Below are positions 17,791 to 27,805 of a stretch of DNA of 56,833 nucleotides, piece by piece (the stretch's first letter is position 1; each line of letters begins with the position of its first letter). This DNA comes from JBKPCD01 sp046727175 (lineage in GTDB: Bacteria; Acidobacteriota; Vicinamibacteria; Vicinamibacterales; 2-12-FULL-66-21): assembly GCA_046727175.1 (NCBI GenBank), contig JBKPCD010000143.1, forward strand, positions 1 through 56,833, written 5' to 3'. The notes beneath the pieces were generated by a model. That model was not told the origin of the DNA, did no database searches, and saw only the letters and a program-made list of their open reading frames with translations. A program made the translations under genes and the position numbers.

Positions 17791-20700
17791 ATGATGCCGA
17801 AGCGTCTCACGGGCGGCCGACTTCGATCTGCTGTCCTGCGCACGTACGTAGACTGGTCGGATCGCCCGCGACACGTCCTCAGCCGTCGGCGAGGAACCGT
17901 CGCCACGACGCTGGCGGTCGTTCTCGCGGTTGCCGTATCCACGCAGCTTCAGCTGCTGCCGCTGAGCGCTGGCTACCCCCTGTACTGGGCCCACGACCGC
18001 GTGGCGCTGCCGTTCTGGGGCTATACCTGGACCTTCTTCTCTCCGTACAGCGCAGTCTGGTGGAGCCTTGCCGCGATCTGCACGGTCGTCTGGATGGTGA
18101 CATTCGTGACGCGGTGGTCGGCTGTTCGACGTCCACATACGCGCCTGTGCCGATTGGTGATCATCCGTTTCGTCGCGCGATCGGACCAATCCCATCGCTT
18201 CGTTGCCAGATTGGTGACAGGTATCGAGTGGTTGGCACGACGCGGGCTCGTGTCGGAGCTCCTCGTCGAGGTTGCGCAACTCGAGCAGACGAACGCGCTC
18301 CGCGTTTTCATCGCACACGGCGGCTTGAATCAGGAGCTGGCGCGCCGGTTCGTACGCGTCACCAATCTGTTCGCGCGGCTTCGGTGCGGCGGTCGTTCGA
18401 CGAGGGTGGACAAGTGGTGGGCCGCAGCCGTGTGGCACCAGACGCTGATGTGGATCGAGATGAGAGGAGCGCGTGTCGCCGTCGGCGGGGACGTTTTGAC
18501 GCGCGAACTGCTGACAACCGGAAATTACGTCGTCGGACGGCTCGGCGAACCCAAGGCCGACAGTGCGTCGCTACCAGATCGATTGATCGGAGATCTGCAG
18601 CGCGTGGTCACGGATCTCGGTGTTCCGCCGGGCACCGAGAACTCGTTGCAATCACCTGTCCTCGGATCGGCCACGCAACGACTGAACGAAATCCGAACGC
18701 TTGCCGAACACATCGGGTCGGATTGGCGGACAAGGCGGGGGAGCGCCGTCGACTTCGAGGCGGATACCGAGGATCCGGAGTTGCTCGAGGTGCTCGGCGT
18801 GATCGCGATGAGCATCGGCCTTTACGCAGCGTTGCGAGCGGGCTCTCCAAGCCTGGCGATGGCGTACGTCAGTGCGTTCGAGGCGTTGCGCTTCCTGCAG
18901 TACCTGGGCGCTGAAAGCCCCGACGTGATGGAAATCGCGCGTGGCCTTTCCGGACGCGCGCCAGTTGCCGATCACTATCGGTTCGCTGGTGAGCTCGCGG
19001 CCAGCAACGCCTTGCGGCTCGAGAACGCAACCGGGATTTCCGGGCCGATCTTTCACGAAGCCATCAAGAACGAGTGGTCCACAGTCGAAGCCTTGAACGA
19101 TGCCGCGGGACCCGATTTTGGTGGCCGTTTGTCGCCAGCGTCTCGCTCCGGACAGGTCTCGGCCAGATGGGTGACCGAGGATCGCGGCGACGGCGCCCTG
19201 ATTCAGCATCGACTGACATCGCGTCCCATTCCGCTCGTTCGTCGCACAGATCCGATCCTGATCGCCGGCGTGCTTGGTTCGACGGTGATGTACGCCGCCG
19301 TACTCGTCGCCCTCATTCTCACGTTCGTACCGATCGAACCGGGCGAATGGACGCATCGCCCGTTGGCCGACAACCGCATTCTGGAGAACGTTCGGCGCGA
19401 GCTGCCGGCCAGGCCTTTCCTCGATGCCGTCTTTCATCCTCCGGATCGCGAGGTCGTCATTTCACAGACCGGCGGAACGTTCCACTCGTTCAATCCGGAC
19501 ACGCGCGTCTGGTCGACCGACCGACCGTTTGCGAACGGCCAGCTCGCCCGGCCGGATGTCCGGCTCTTGACTTCCGCCCCGGAAGGCAGCGCACGAGCTG
19601 CACTGTGGGGCGTTACCGTCGACGGCGGCTTGGTGAGGCGACGTAATCATGACTGGGAAGTCGTCATTCCCGACGCCGCGTTCCTGGGACGAGACGGGAG
19701 GCCGGTGCAGCACAAAGACCTGACGGCGGTTGCCGCGTCGCCCGATGGTCGATGGCTCGTGGTCGGAGCGGGCGTTGCCGGCCTCGGTATTCAGGACCTT
19801 CGGCATCGTCGCTGGCTTGCTGTTGCACGCACGCCCGGGGACAAACTGACGAGCGTCAGCCACGTTGCCTGGTGGAACGGACGTTTCTTTGTCGGAGGAG
19901 CTGATGGCGTTACCGAGCTGACCGTCGACCCTGCTCCCGTCGCTCTTCGACGCGTCAAGCAGTTGCCGGGAGCCGTGATGCAGCTCGAGTCCACGCTTGA
20001 CGATGGCCTCTTCGTGCTGCAGAGGCTCGTCTGCAGTGATGGATCGAGCGACTGTGTGCGGCTCTCAGTCCTCCGCGCGAAGTCAGCCGAGCCCGTCGTG
20101 TTGATCGATGCCACCAATCGTTATCCCGGACTGACGCTGGCGGGTTCGTTCTACGCCGAGCAGTGGAACGATCATCTCGTGATTGCCGGCGAGCAGGGCG
20201 TTTTCAACTACGACACACGGCTGCGGTCGTGGCACCAGCAGACAGCGAATCCAGTGAGCGCCGTCGGCCCGTGCAAGGGCGTGCGATGTTTCTATTTCGG
20301 CTACACGGGCGGCGTTGGTCGGCTCACGCCGAAAACCTTGGCGGGTGAAGCTTCCGTGCATTGGACACTGCCTGACGAGAGACCGAGTCGAATCGCGGCC
20401 GATGGATCCGGTCCCGTCGCGGTCCTGACTGCGGCCGGCAATGCATTCGCTCTCGCTGATAAGGGTGACAGGAAAATAATCTTCGCCGCGTCTTCTTCGA
20501 ACGCCTCGCCCGAGCGTTTTCAGAATGCCGTCACCTTTGGTGACAAGGTCCTCTTCTTCGGGACGCCTGGCGCACTCGTGCACGACATTTCAGAACGTTC
20601 ACTCTACCGTCCCGCAGGGGTGCCCGGCTGGCTGCAGTCGCCTGCGTCGATTGTGACGACGTCGGGTTCTCGGCTATTCGGGCTCGAGCCTCAGGGAGAC

Positions 20701-23700
20701 TCCTATCTTGCGAGGATACTGACGCAGCAACAGGTCGAAGCCGGGAACCTCGTGTTCACGTTGCCGCCGGTGACAATCCAGGGGCCGATCGGAGCCATCG
20801 ATCCCTCTAGCGCGAATGTTCTTCGAGTCATCGACGGTCAAGGACGCGTGATCTCCGTTGGAGATGCCGGGCTCGTCGCATTGACTGGTGGACGCACACC
20901 CGACATGGACCGGGCGCGTCTCCTCGACGTGACGGGTCCAGACGATGCGCTGGCGGTTTCGACCACGAAAGGTGTGCGTCTGTATTCGGGACGAGCGCGA
21001 GCGTGGGGGAATTATCTCAACGGACCGCCGGGTGAACGTCCCGTCGAAGTCGCACATCGCAGCGGTACGTGGTACGCACGCTCGGATGCTGATCGACTGA
21101 TCACGCTCGGATCCACGCCGTCGACGTTGGTTGGCGGCTATGCGTACGCGATGCCCGACGGACGTCCGGACGATGTGCTGTCGAGCGGCAGCGACGTGTA
21201 TCTTGCGTGGGGTAGCGCCATCCAGCGATACGACACCCGCTCGCGAGGTATCGCGTCGATGTGGCGGATCGAGGGAGGTCAGCGGGTACGCCTGAAGGCC
21301 GTCGTCAACGGAGAGCCGTTGAGCCTGCAGGGGGAGGTGGCCCGACTCGGATCCCGTGAAATCGCCCGCGACGTCCACAATCTCTTTCTCGATGGCGACC
21401 GACTCTGGCTCACGAGAGGGGAACAGGGCAAACGCTACCTTCAGCTCCAGCCGATTGCGACATTTGCACCGCACCCGACGCTGTCCGCTGCGACACCGGA
21501 GTGTCTGTTCCACAATCCGACAGCAGGGCCGAATGTGACAGAGCTCCGCGACGCACGCAGGCTCCCCAACGGGGTCATTGCCGTAACTACGAATGCCGGT
21601 TTACGGTTCTACAGCCCGTTACGGAGATCCTGGTACAGCTCCAACGTCCCCGCCACTTTTGGTCGTGGCGATCTCTATGCGCTGGGGTCGGTCCTGGTCC
21701 TGGCAGATCCGGCCGAGCATCCGACAACGCTGCACGTCTTTCGGTCGACGATCGACTTGCCGGCAAGCTGTTCGTCCGACCCGGTGCGGCTCCGGGCGCC
21801 CGCCGACGTCCTGCAGGTTCGCGCGCTCGCCGTCGACGAGACCGCGAAGCGCGCGATTGCCATCCGCAGCGACGGCGCTGTCGACGAGCTTACCGAGAAC
21901 CACACGAGACGGCTCCTTGATTCACCGACCAGCGGTCCGCCGGCTACGGAGATCATTCGCTCCTGGCATTTCCCTGACGTCATGCCCGGCGCGCTCTGGT
22001 TCACTACCGGCACTCACGTGTGGGGGTACGACATCACGCGCAAGAAGTGGAGCCGAGTGGAGGTCGTACTCGATGGCGCCGGTCGATTGACTCCCGGAAC
22101 GACGATCGATCTCCAGCCTCTTGCCTCGTCCATCGTCGTCGTCGCAAAGCGCACGACAGGAGACTTCTACACCGGGCTGCTGCCTGTCAGCGCGGGGGGC
22201 GTTCAACAGGTATCGGTTACGCTGTCTCCACTCTTCACGTCGAGCTCGGCCCATTTCGATTCAGAGGGAGGCGCAATCGTTGACGTTCAGCAAGACAACG
22301 ACACGTGGGTGTTCCTGTTGCAGTACGCCTTGAAGCGCTTCAATCCACGGACTCGAATGTGGCAGACACTGGCGACCTTCGACCCGGGTGACAGTCCCGT
22401 CTCCTACGGTCGCGTAGCCGATAGAGGAGTCGTGACGGCGACGACTACGAGCGGACAAACCGTGTGGTGGGTGGAAGTTCCCGACCGTAGCAGCCGACGA
22501 TATCTGAAATATGACGAGAATCCAGGGTTGAGCCTCCCTGATGAGACAATGGCACGCCCGAATCCGCCGCTCGACGTGGGCTGGTTGAAATGGAACCGTT
22601 CCGCCCAGACGTTTCTCGTCCGCACACCCGAACGCGTCATCCAGTACTCCAAACAGGATTTCGTCCGCCAGCGGCGCTTGCTGTTCGAAGGCGTGGACGC
22701 GGTGCGCGCGCTTGGCGACGGGCACTGGCAAACGGCGAATGCAGCGGGGATCTGGGGCTTTCCAGATCCCGACCTGAATCTAAACGCCTCCTCCGTGCAA
22801 TTCTGGCCCGTACCGTGGAGCGGCCGCATCGAGTCCACTAGGGGATGGTTTCGCGTCGAGGGCGAGGAATACGCGATTGTGGACGGCTGGCTCGATCGAC
22901 GGCCTGCTTCTCGCATGTTCGAAGTCGGATCCGTAACGTTCTTCAAGGAAGTCCGCAAGGGCATGTTGGCGCTGATCCGGAACATCGATGCGCACGAGAC
23001 GAGCGCCTACACAAACGGACTGTTTCTCTGGGACGCCGGCCGCAAGGCGATCTCGTTCAGCGGCAATGACGTGCTGTTGCTATCGGATGCCGGTCTTCAT
23101 TCGATCTCGACCTTGGCCAGCTTCGATGACGGTCCGCCGGGTAATCCGGAAACGGGAGATTGGCTGCAGTCGGGCCCGGATCTCCATGCGCGATTCTTAC
23201 GCGGTGGTCGCTGGTATCACCGCTCGAGTCCTGGTCTATGGGATCCGATCGATGCAGGAACGTCCGACTCGGTGGTGGCGACCTACGACGGATTGGAATG
23301 GATCCGACGTCGAGGAATGATTACCGTCGAACAGTCCGACGGATCGCGACGAACAAGCCTGATCGCTCGTTCGAACGAGCTTGGCCTCATATCGGACCGA
23401 CTGGTCGACGCGGCGCCGTTTCAGGGCGAAGCGTTCCTCGTTTCCGAGGCGTTCGTCGATATCGCCAGGCCGCCGGACACGAACGGATCGTTTGCAGTCG
23501 TCGCGCGATTGCCTGCATCTCGCGTCGATGGCATCGACCGGGTCGCTGTTTCGGGCGGCGAGCGTCTCTTTGTCAAGCGAGGCGAGTCCGTCTCGTCCTG
23601 GAACCCGCGCGCGCGTTCGTTCGAAGCAGTTCCGCCCGAAGCGAATCCCTACAGTCGACGAGTCCTGGCTGCCGTTGGACCGCTGCGGTTCACGTTGCAG

Positions 23701-26124
23701 GACGGCATCGTCCACCCCGAGCTGCAAGTGGAGCATTTCCGCAATGGCCGGACGTGGATTTCCGTCGAGCCGCAGGACGGCCGCTTCCCGTTCGATGTCG
23801 TGCGCTTTGTAGCAGCGAGGAACAACAGGCTGATGATCGGCACGGCCGCGGGTCTGCAGACGTACAGCGATACCAACCTCGGGCTACAGAACGCGAAGCT
23901 GTTCGCGTTCGGCGGCGTGCAGGCGGAGCCAATCGATCGCATCGGCGAGCCGTGCAGCGCGCCCGGTCTCGTGGTGGCATGCGGATCGAGTGGTTGTTTT
24001 CAGGAGTCCGCGGGCGGCACGTTTGCTCCAACCAATCAGCCCGATCCGCTGTCGTGCCGGATACGCGCGCGGTCCGCGCTGTGGTCATGGACGGCAGATG
24101 CGGATGGAATCGCAGGCCGGTACCTTCTGCGGCCGGAGCCCAGGGGTTCCTCCCATTCCGACGACCTGATTGAGCTGCGAGAAGGGCGGTTTCCCCATGA
24201 CGACATCCAGCAGGTCGCGTCCTTCGACTCGAAGATCTTCACGATCTGGCGCGGCAATCATGTCGGGGTGCACGAGGGGAGCAGTCTGGCGATCACTGCC
24301 GCGTCGCGTAACCACGTCTTTGCCGATGCTGCCCGGCTGGTGCTCATCCCGCAACCGGTCCCGATGGCTCACAATTCCGAGGTCGACCTCGCTCCCGCGC
24401 TTTACGTCGCAGAAGGCCCTCGGCTATGGAGGTACGCGAAGGGTGCGTGGCTTTCGATCACCGATCCGTCAGAAGTGGAAACCGTCGCGGATTACGAAAA
24501 GAATCCTCCGGTGCTGCAGCGCCGGCGTCTGCGCCTCGTTCGCAGCGTTCCCTCGAACACGCTCACGTTCGAAATGCGGATGCCGGGCGGAGACTGGACA
24601 CCGCTGAAGTGGGACGACAACGAGAACCGACCGGCAATCGACGTCTGGCAGACCATCCAGGTGAGTGACGGGACGCTGTGGATTGCGACGCCCGCAGGTC
24701 TCGTCGCGCGCACCGGCGATTGGCGATTCAATCCGAATGCCTTTCGATTGATCGAGGGTGTGCCAGGTGAAGCGGGCCGGGTGATCACAGACTTGCAGAT
24801 ACGAGGGAACGAGGCGCGATTGCGGTACGACGGCGACAGCAACGCGGTTTATGCACTGAACCTCGACGAGCGCCAGCACCCAGTGCGATTTGCGAAACTG
24901 GAAGGTCCCGATCCATTCGCAGGGCAATCGTTCGACGTCGATACAAGGTACTGGACTTGGCGCCTTACCGGGCGCATCGGTGACAAGCCCGGCAGCCTGG
25001 TCGCGACCTGGAAAGGAGAGCCGGTGCGGCTCGACCGCGGCGGCTTCGATTTCGACACGATCAATTCGATGTCGGTGTTCAACGGCAAGCTGCATCTCTC
25101 GACAGATGATCGCGGGTGGTTCGAACTGCCACTGGGCTCCGCCGCGTTGGAGCAGCTCTCGCGCCCGTCATCGCCAGCCATCAACCCCGTCGACGTTCTG
25201 ACGGTTCAGAGTAATCGCGACCCGGTTCAACCGTCTTTGTGCCTGAAGGACCAGGCTGGTGACTTCGTGCGGCTGGCACCCGGCGGCGCCACCGCACGCA
25301 TGCAGGGCTGCCCGGTCTGGGCAGCCGACGCGGGCTTCTGGCGGTACTTGCAAGATGGTGCAACGTTCTCGATTGCACCCAGATCTCAGGCGAGCCGCGC
25401 CGGTGAGCGCCGTCTGCAGGACGGTCGATTCTCGGACGAGGTCGTGATCGGCGCCCCCGTCGGCGGCGTGCGGGACGCATCCGTCTACACCCTCGTTCCT
25501 ACGATGGCTGGCGTGATGTCCTTCGACGCGAGAGGAAGGACCGTGGACATGCGCGCGCCGCCGTTCCGCGGGGAAGGCGCGCCACCCCGGACCCTCCAAT
25601 GGCTGTCTGGAAGGACGCCCGCGTATCTTTCTGAAGGTGCGCTGTACGACCTCCAAACCGACGAACCGCGAAACGCTGCGTGGACGTTTTCGACGCTGCC
25701 TTCAGGCGGCACTGTTGAAAAGCTGGGAGGCGGTCCCGATCGACTCTTGTGGGCCGACTGGTCGTTTACGGGGCGCCGTCACCACATAGCGATCGATCCC
25801 GACAGCGGATCCGTGTTGCTCGACGAGTTCCCGATCGACGGCCGCACGCTTTACGCCTATCTGCGCCGGGGCCTTGGCTATGCACAGCAGGATGCGTGGG
25901 TGCGCCTGCGGCTCAAATCGGGCCGCATCGAAGCGTTCTCCGGCGCTCCGGGCAACCCACTCGTGATGCCGCTCGACGGCTCGTTCCAGATGCTGGCTGG
26001 CGTCCCGAGAAGATCGCGAACGATTCTGGTCGGTCCGCACGAGATCCTCGAGTTGAATATGGAGCGGATCGCACGCCATGTGTACTGGAATGCGCCGGAA
26101 CCGGCGACCGGCGGAGCGCGATGA
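17791..26124 (+). CDS. Giant membrane-anchored beta-propeller-like protein (2777 aa)
   Basis: The N-terminus has membrane helices at about residues 36-60 and 85-107, then a helical domain of about 380 residues, then another strong helix (ILIAGVLGSTVMYAAVLVALI, about 488-508). The remaining roughly 2250 residues are beta-rich and carry a recurring pattern G-[LV]-x-x-[YF]-x-x-x-x-R-x-W. Examples: TFHSFNPDTRVWS (about 560), GVFNYDTRLRSW (about 800), GVRLYSGRARAW (about 1060), GLRFYSPLRRSWYS (about 1268), VWGYDITRKKWS (about 1408), LKRFNPRTRMWQ (about 1513), GLQTYSDTNLG (about 2020) and GLVARTGDW (about 2300). That resembles sensor-type propeller blades (Reg_prop-like). The helix-domain-helix topology should leave the N-terminal domain in the cytoplasm and the propellers in the periplasm. 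Last gene of the cluster; probably its large sensor or scaffold. Confidence 0.85.
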   Translation: MMPKRLTGGRLRSAVLRTYVDWSDRPRHVLSRRRGTVATTLAVVLAVAVSTQLQLLPLSAGYPLYWAHDRVALPFWGYTWTFFSPYSAVWWSLAAICTVVWMVTFVTRWSAVRRPHTRLCRLVIIRFVARSDQSHRFVARLVTGIEWLARRGLVSELLVEVAQLEQTNALRVFIAHGGLNQELARRFVRVTNLFARLRCGGRSTRVDKWWAAAVWHQTLMWIEMRGARVAVGGDVLTRELLTTGNYVVGRLGEPKADSASLPDRLIGDLQRVVTDLGVPPGTENSLQSPVLGSATQRLNEIRTLAEHIGSDWRTRRGSAVDFEADTEDPELLEVLGVIAMSIGLYAALRAGSPSLAMAYVSAFEALRFLQYLGAESPDVMEIARGLSGRAPVADHYRFAGELAASNALRLENATGISGPIFHEAIKNEWSTVEALNDAAGPDFGGRLSPASRSGQVSARWVTEDRGDGALIQHRLTSRPIPLVRRTDPILIAGVLGSTVMYAAVLVALILTFVPIEPGEWTHRPLADNRILENVRRELPARPFLDAVFHPPDREVVISQTGGTFHSFNPDTRVWSTDRPFANGQLARPDVRLLTSAPEGSARAALWGVTVDGGLVRRRNHDWEVVIPDAAFLGRDGRPVQHKDLTAVAASPDGRWLVVGAGVAGLGIQDLRHRRWLAVARTPGDKLTSVSHVAWWNGRFFVGGADGVTELTVDPAPVALRRVKQLPGAVMQLESTLDDGLFVLQRLVCSDGSSDCVRLSVLRAKSAEPVVLIDATNRYPGLTLAGSFYAEQWNDHLVIAGEQGVFNYDTRLRSWHQQTANPVSAVGPCKGVRCFYFGYTGGVGRLTPKTLAGEASVHWTLPDERPSRIAADGSGPVAVLTAAGNAFALADKGDRKIIFAASSSNASPERFQNAVTFGDKVLFFGTPGALVHDISERSLYRPAGVPGWLQSPASIVTTSGSRLFGLEPQGDSYLARILTQQQVEAGNLVFTLPPVTIQGPIGAIDPSSANVLRVIDGQGRVISVGDAGLVALTGGRTPDMDRARLLDVTGPDDALAVSTTKGVRLYSGRARAWGNYLNGPPGERPVEVAHRSGTWYARSDADRLITLGSTPSTLVGGYAYAMPDGRPDDVLSSGSDVYLAWGSAIQRYDTRSRGIASMWRIEGGQRVRLKAVVNGEPLSLQGEVARLGSREIARDVHNLFLDGDRLWLTRGEQGKRYLQLQPIATFAPHPTLSAATPECLFHNPTAGPNVTELRDARRLPNGVIAVTTNAGLRFYSPLRRSWYSSNVPATFGRGDLYALGSVLVLADPAEHPTTLHVFRSTIDLPASCSSDPVRLRAPADVLQVRALAVDETAKRAIAIRSDGAVDELTENHTRRLLDSPTSGPPATEIIRSWHFPDVMPGALWFTTGTHVWGYDITRKKWSRVEVVLDGAGRLTPGTTIDLQPLASSIVVVAKRTTGDFYTGLLPVSAGGVQQVSVTLSPLFTSSSAHFDSEGGAIVDVQQDNDTWVFLLQYALKRFNPRTRMWQTLATFDPGDSPVSYGRVADRGVVTATTTSGQTVWWVEVPDRSSRRYLKYDENPGLSLPDETMARPNPPLDVGWLKWNRSAQTFLVRTPERVIQYSKQDFVRQRRLLFEGVDAVRALGDGHWQTANAAGIWGFPDPDLNLNASSVQFWPVPWSGRIESTRGWFRVEGEEYAIVDGWLDRRPASRMFEVGSVTFFKEVRKGMLALIRNIDAHETSAYTNGLFLWDAGRKAISFSGNDVLLLSDAGLHSISTLASFDDGPPGNPETGDWLQSGPDLHARFLRGGRWYHRSSPGLWDPIDAGTSDSVVATYDGLEWIRRRGMITVEQSDGSRRTSLIARSNELGLISDRLVDAAPFQGEAFLVSEAFVDIARPPDTNGSFAVVARLPASRVDGIDRVAVSGGERLFVKRGESVSSWNPRARSFEAVPPEANPYSRRVLAAVGPLRFTLQDGIVHPELQVEHFRNGRTWISVEPQDGRFPFDVVRFVAARNNRLMIGTAAGLQTYSDTNLGLQNAKLFAFGGVQAEPIDRIGEPCSAPGLVVACGSSGCFQESAGGTFAPTNQPDPLSCRIRARSALWSWTADADGIAGRYLLRPEPRGSSHSDDLIELREGRFPHDDIQQVASFDSKIFTIWRGNHVGVHEGSSLAITAASRNHVFADAARLVLIPQPVPMAHNSEVDLAPALYVAEGPRLWRYAKGAWLSITDPSEVETVADYEKNPPVLQRRRLRLVRSVPSNTLTFEMRMPGGDWTPLKWDDNENRPAIDVWQTIQVSDGTLWIATPAGLVARTGDWRFNPNAFRLIEGVPGEAGRVITDLQIRGNEARLRYDGDSNAVYALNLDERQHPVRFAKLEGPDPFAGQSFDVDTRYWTWRLTGRIGDKPGSLVATWKGEPVRLDRGGFDFDTINSMSVFNGKLHLSTDDRGWFELPLGSAALEQLSRPSSPAINPVDVLTVQSNRDPVQPSLCLKDQAGDFVRLAPGGATARMQGCPVWAADAGFWRYLQDGATFSIAPRSQASRAGERRLQDGRFSDEVVIGAPVGGVRDASVYTLVPTMAGVMSFDARGRTVDMRAPPFRGEGAPPRTLQWLSGRTPAYLSEGALYDLQTDEPRNAAWTFSTLPSGGTVEKLGGGPDRLLWADWSFTGRRHHIAIDPDSGSVLLDEFPIDGRTLYAYLRRGLGYAQQDAWVRLRLKSGRIEAFSGAPGNPLVMPLDGSFQMLAGVPRRSRTILVGPHEILELNMERIARHVYWNAPEPATGGAR

Positions 26125-26162
26125 AACTCGCGGTTCCCGACAGCGAATGTTAGGGGGTCTTG

Positions 26163-27656
26163 ATGCCGCTCCCTCAGTCACGCATCGAGCACATCGTCGT
26201 GCTGATGCTGGAGAATCGCTCGTTCGATCACCTATTCGGGTTCTCGCAACCAGGCGCTGGGCAGTCGATTGAGAACGTCTCGAGCTCCAGCACGGGGTTC
26301 TCGAACAGACTCGACCCTTCGAAGCCCGTGTCCGCGACGAACCCGGAATTCTCCGCCACGCAGCCGGCGCCGTTTGCGGTTCACGACAAGGACGGACCGT
26401 CACACTCGTTCACTGCGGTCTGCGTCCAGTTGTGCAACAGCAAAACAGGTCCATCGGCGACCACGCCGGTCAGGAACAACGGATTCGTCCGCTCATACAA
26501 AGACTCGCTCACGAGCGGGACCCACCACCCGACTGCGGAGCAGATTGGGGAAGTGATGCGATCGTTCGGGCCGGATCAACTGCCTGCGATCAACCAGCTC
26601 GCAGCGGAATTCTGCCTCTGCGACCACTGGTTCTGCGAAGTGCCGGGCCCGACGATGCCGAACCGGATGTTCATTCACGCCGCAACGTCGGAGGGCTACG
26701 TACACAACGCATTCCACCGTGATTACATGTCGAAGACGATCTACGAACTTGTCGCCGAAAAGGGGCTCACGTGGTGCACGTACTTCCACGACTTCAATGA
26801 GGTCCTGCAATTCAAGAACCTTGGGAGTTCGCAAATCCACTTCCGACGGTTCGACGAACGGTGGAAAAGCGACGTCGGCCAGGGGAAGTTACCCAACTAC
26901 GTATTCATCCTCCCGCGATTCGTCAACGAGGCCGCAACACCGACCGAGCCGGCGCAGCCGGCAAACTCACAACACGCTCCCGAAGACGTGCGATTTGGAG
27001 AGCACCTCATCGCCGATGTTTATGATGCGCTCGCCGCAAATCCCGAGCTGTTTCGACGAACCGTGCTAATCGTGACCTACGACGAGCACGGCGGATTCTT
27101 CGACCACGTTGCGCCACGGGCTGCCCCGAACCCGGACGGCCAGAACTCGCCGAATCCGGACGACGATGCACAATTCCAGGTGCCGGCGTTCAAGTTCGAT
27201 CGTCGGGGCCTGCGCGTGCCGACGCTCATCGTCTCTCCGTGGGTTCCGAAGGGCATCGTGGAAAACCGGTTTTTGCAGCACACGTCGGTGATAGCCACAG
27301 CAACGGAGCTTTTCGGCCTAGCCGGCCCTCTGAATGCGCGTGACGCGTCCGCGACCGGTTTTGCCGGTCTCTTCATGCGGCTCGACGCTGCGCGTGACGC
27401 CGCGGATATGCCGGCAACCCTGGACCGGCCGACCATTACCGATCCCGTCCTGACCAGGGTCGCTGGCGTCGCGATGGACCCAGGCGACGAGCCACTCGAC
27501 TCGCTCACCGACGAATGGATTCGCGGATTTGCCCAACTCGTTGCGCGAAGAACGGGAGCGTCGCTTCTCGGTGCGACTGCCAAAGAGGCGTTGCCGACGA
27601 CGCAAGGGGAGGCAGCAGATTTCATCGATCGACATCTCAGAATGATGGGTATTTGA
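26163..27656 (+). CDS. Phospholipase C / acid phosphatase family phosphoesterase
   Basis: 497 aa from the ATG at 26163 (AGGGGG eight bases upstream; the frame also has a TTG just before). Metal-ligand motif MLENRSFDHLFG (about residues 14-25), CEVPGPTMPNRMF (about 158-170) and DEHGGFFDHVAPR (about 306-318) define the PF04185 phosphoesterase family, which cleaves phospholipid head groups or phosphomonoesters. The C-terminal half holds VPTLIVSPWVPKG, another conserved block. Most relatives are exported by Sec or Tat; here no signal peptide is visible at the start, which is odd. It lies 38 bases after the giant cluster gene on the same strand and could share its transcript. Confidence 0.88.
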   Translation: MPLPQSRIEHIVVLMLENRSFDHLFGFSQPGAGQSIENVSSSSTGFSNRLDPSKPVSATNPEFSATQPAPFAVHDKDGPSHSFTAVCVQLCNSKTGPSATTPVRNNGFVRSYKDSLTSGTHHPTAEQIGEVMRSFGPDQLPAINQLAAEFCLCDHWFCEVPGPTMPNRMFIHAATSEGYVHNAFHRDYMSKTIYELVAEKGLTWCTYFHDFNEVLQFKNLGSSQIHFRRFDERWKSDVGQGKLPNYVFILPRFVNEAATPTEPAQPANSQHAPEDVRFGEHLIADVYDALAANPELFRRTVLIVTYDEHGGFFDHVAPRAAPNPDGQNSPNPDDDAQFQVPAFKFDRRGLRVPTLIVSPWVPKGIVENRFLQHTSVIATATELFGLAGPLNARDASATGFAGLFMRLDAARDAADMPATLDRPTITDPVLTRVAGVAMDPGDEPLDSLTDEWIRGFAQLVARRTGASLLGATAKEALPTTQGEAADFIDRHLRMMGI

Positions 27657-27710
27657 GCGCCCGCACCGACGAGGCGGCGGCCGACGCAGTGTAAGATGTG
27701 CGCGCCCGGT

Positions 27711-27796
27711 CCGGGGCCCCCGGCGCGCGTTCTGTGCGCGACGGGGTGGAGGACCGGGGCCCCCGGCGCGCGTTCTGTGCGCGACGGGGTGGAGGA
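27711..27796 (+). repeat. Perfect 43-bp tandem duplication in the 5' leader of the next gene
   Basis: The unit (starts CCGGGGCCCCCGGCGCGCG, ends GGGGTGGAGGA) occurs at 27711-27753 and again at 27754-27796 with no differences. Each unit carries the GGAGGA ribosome binding site plus two small palindromes (CCGGGGCCCCCGG and CGCGC-n-GCGCG). Only the second GGAGGA is correctly spaced, nine bases before the ATG at 27806. Exact identity suggests a recent duplication or slippage; an assembly artefact is possible. Confidence 0.9.
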
Positions 27797-27805
27797 GTAC
27801 ACTCC

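Noticed and set aside
27711..27796. CRISPR array
   Set aside because: Only two units, directly adjacent with no spacer, and no cas genes nearby.
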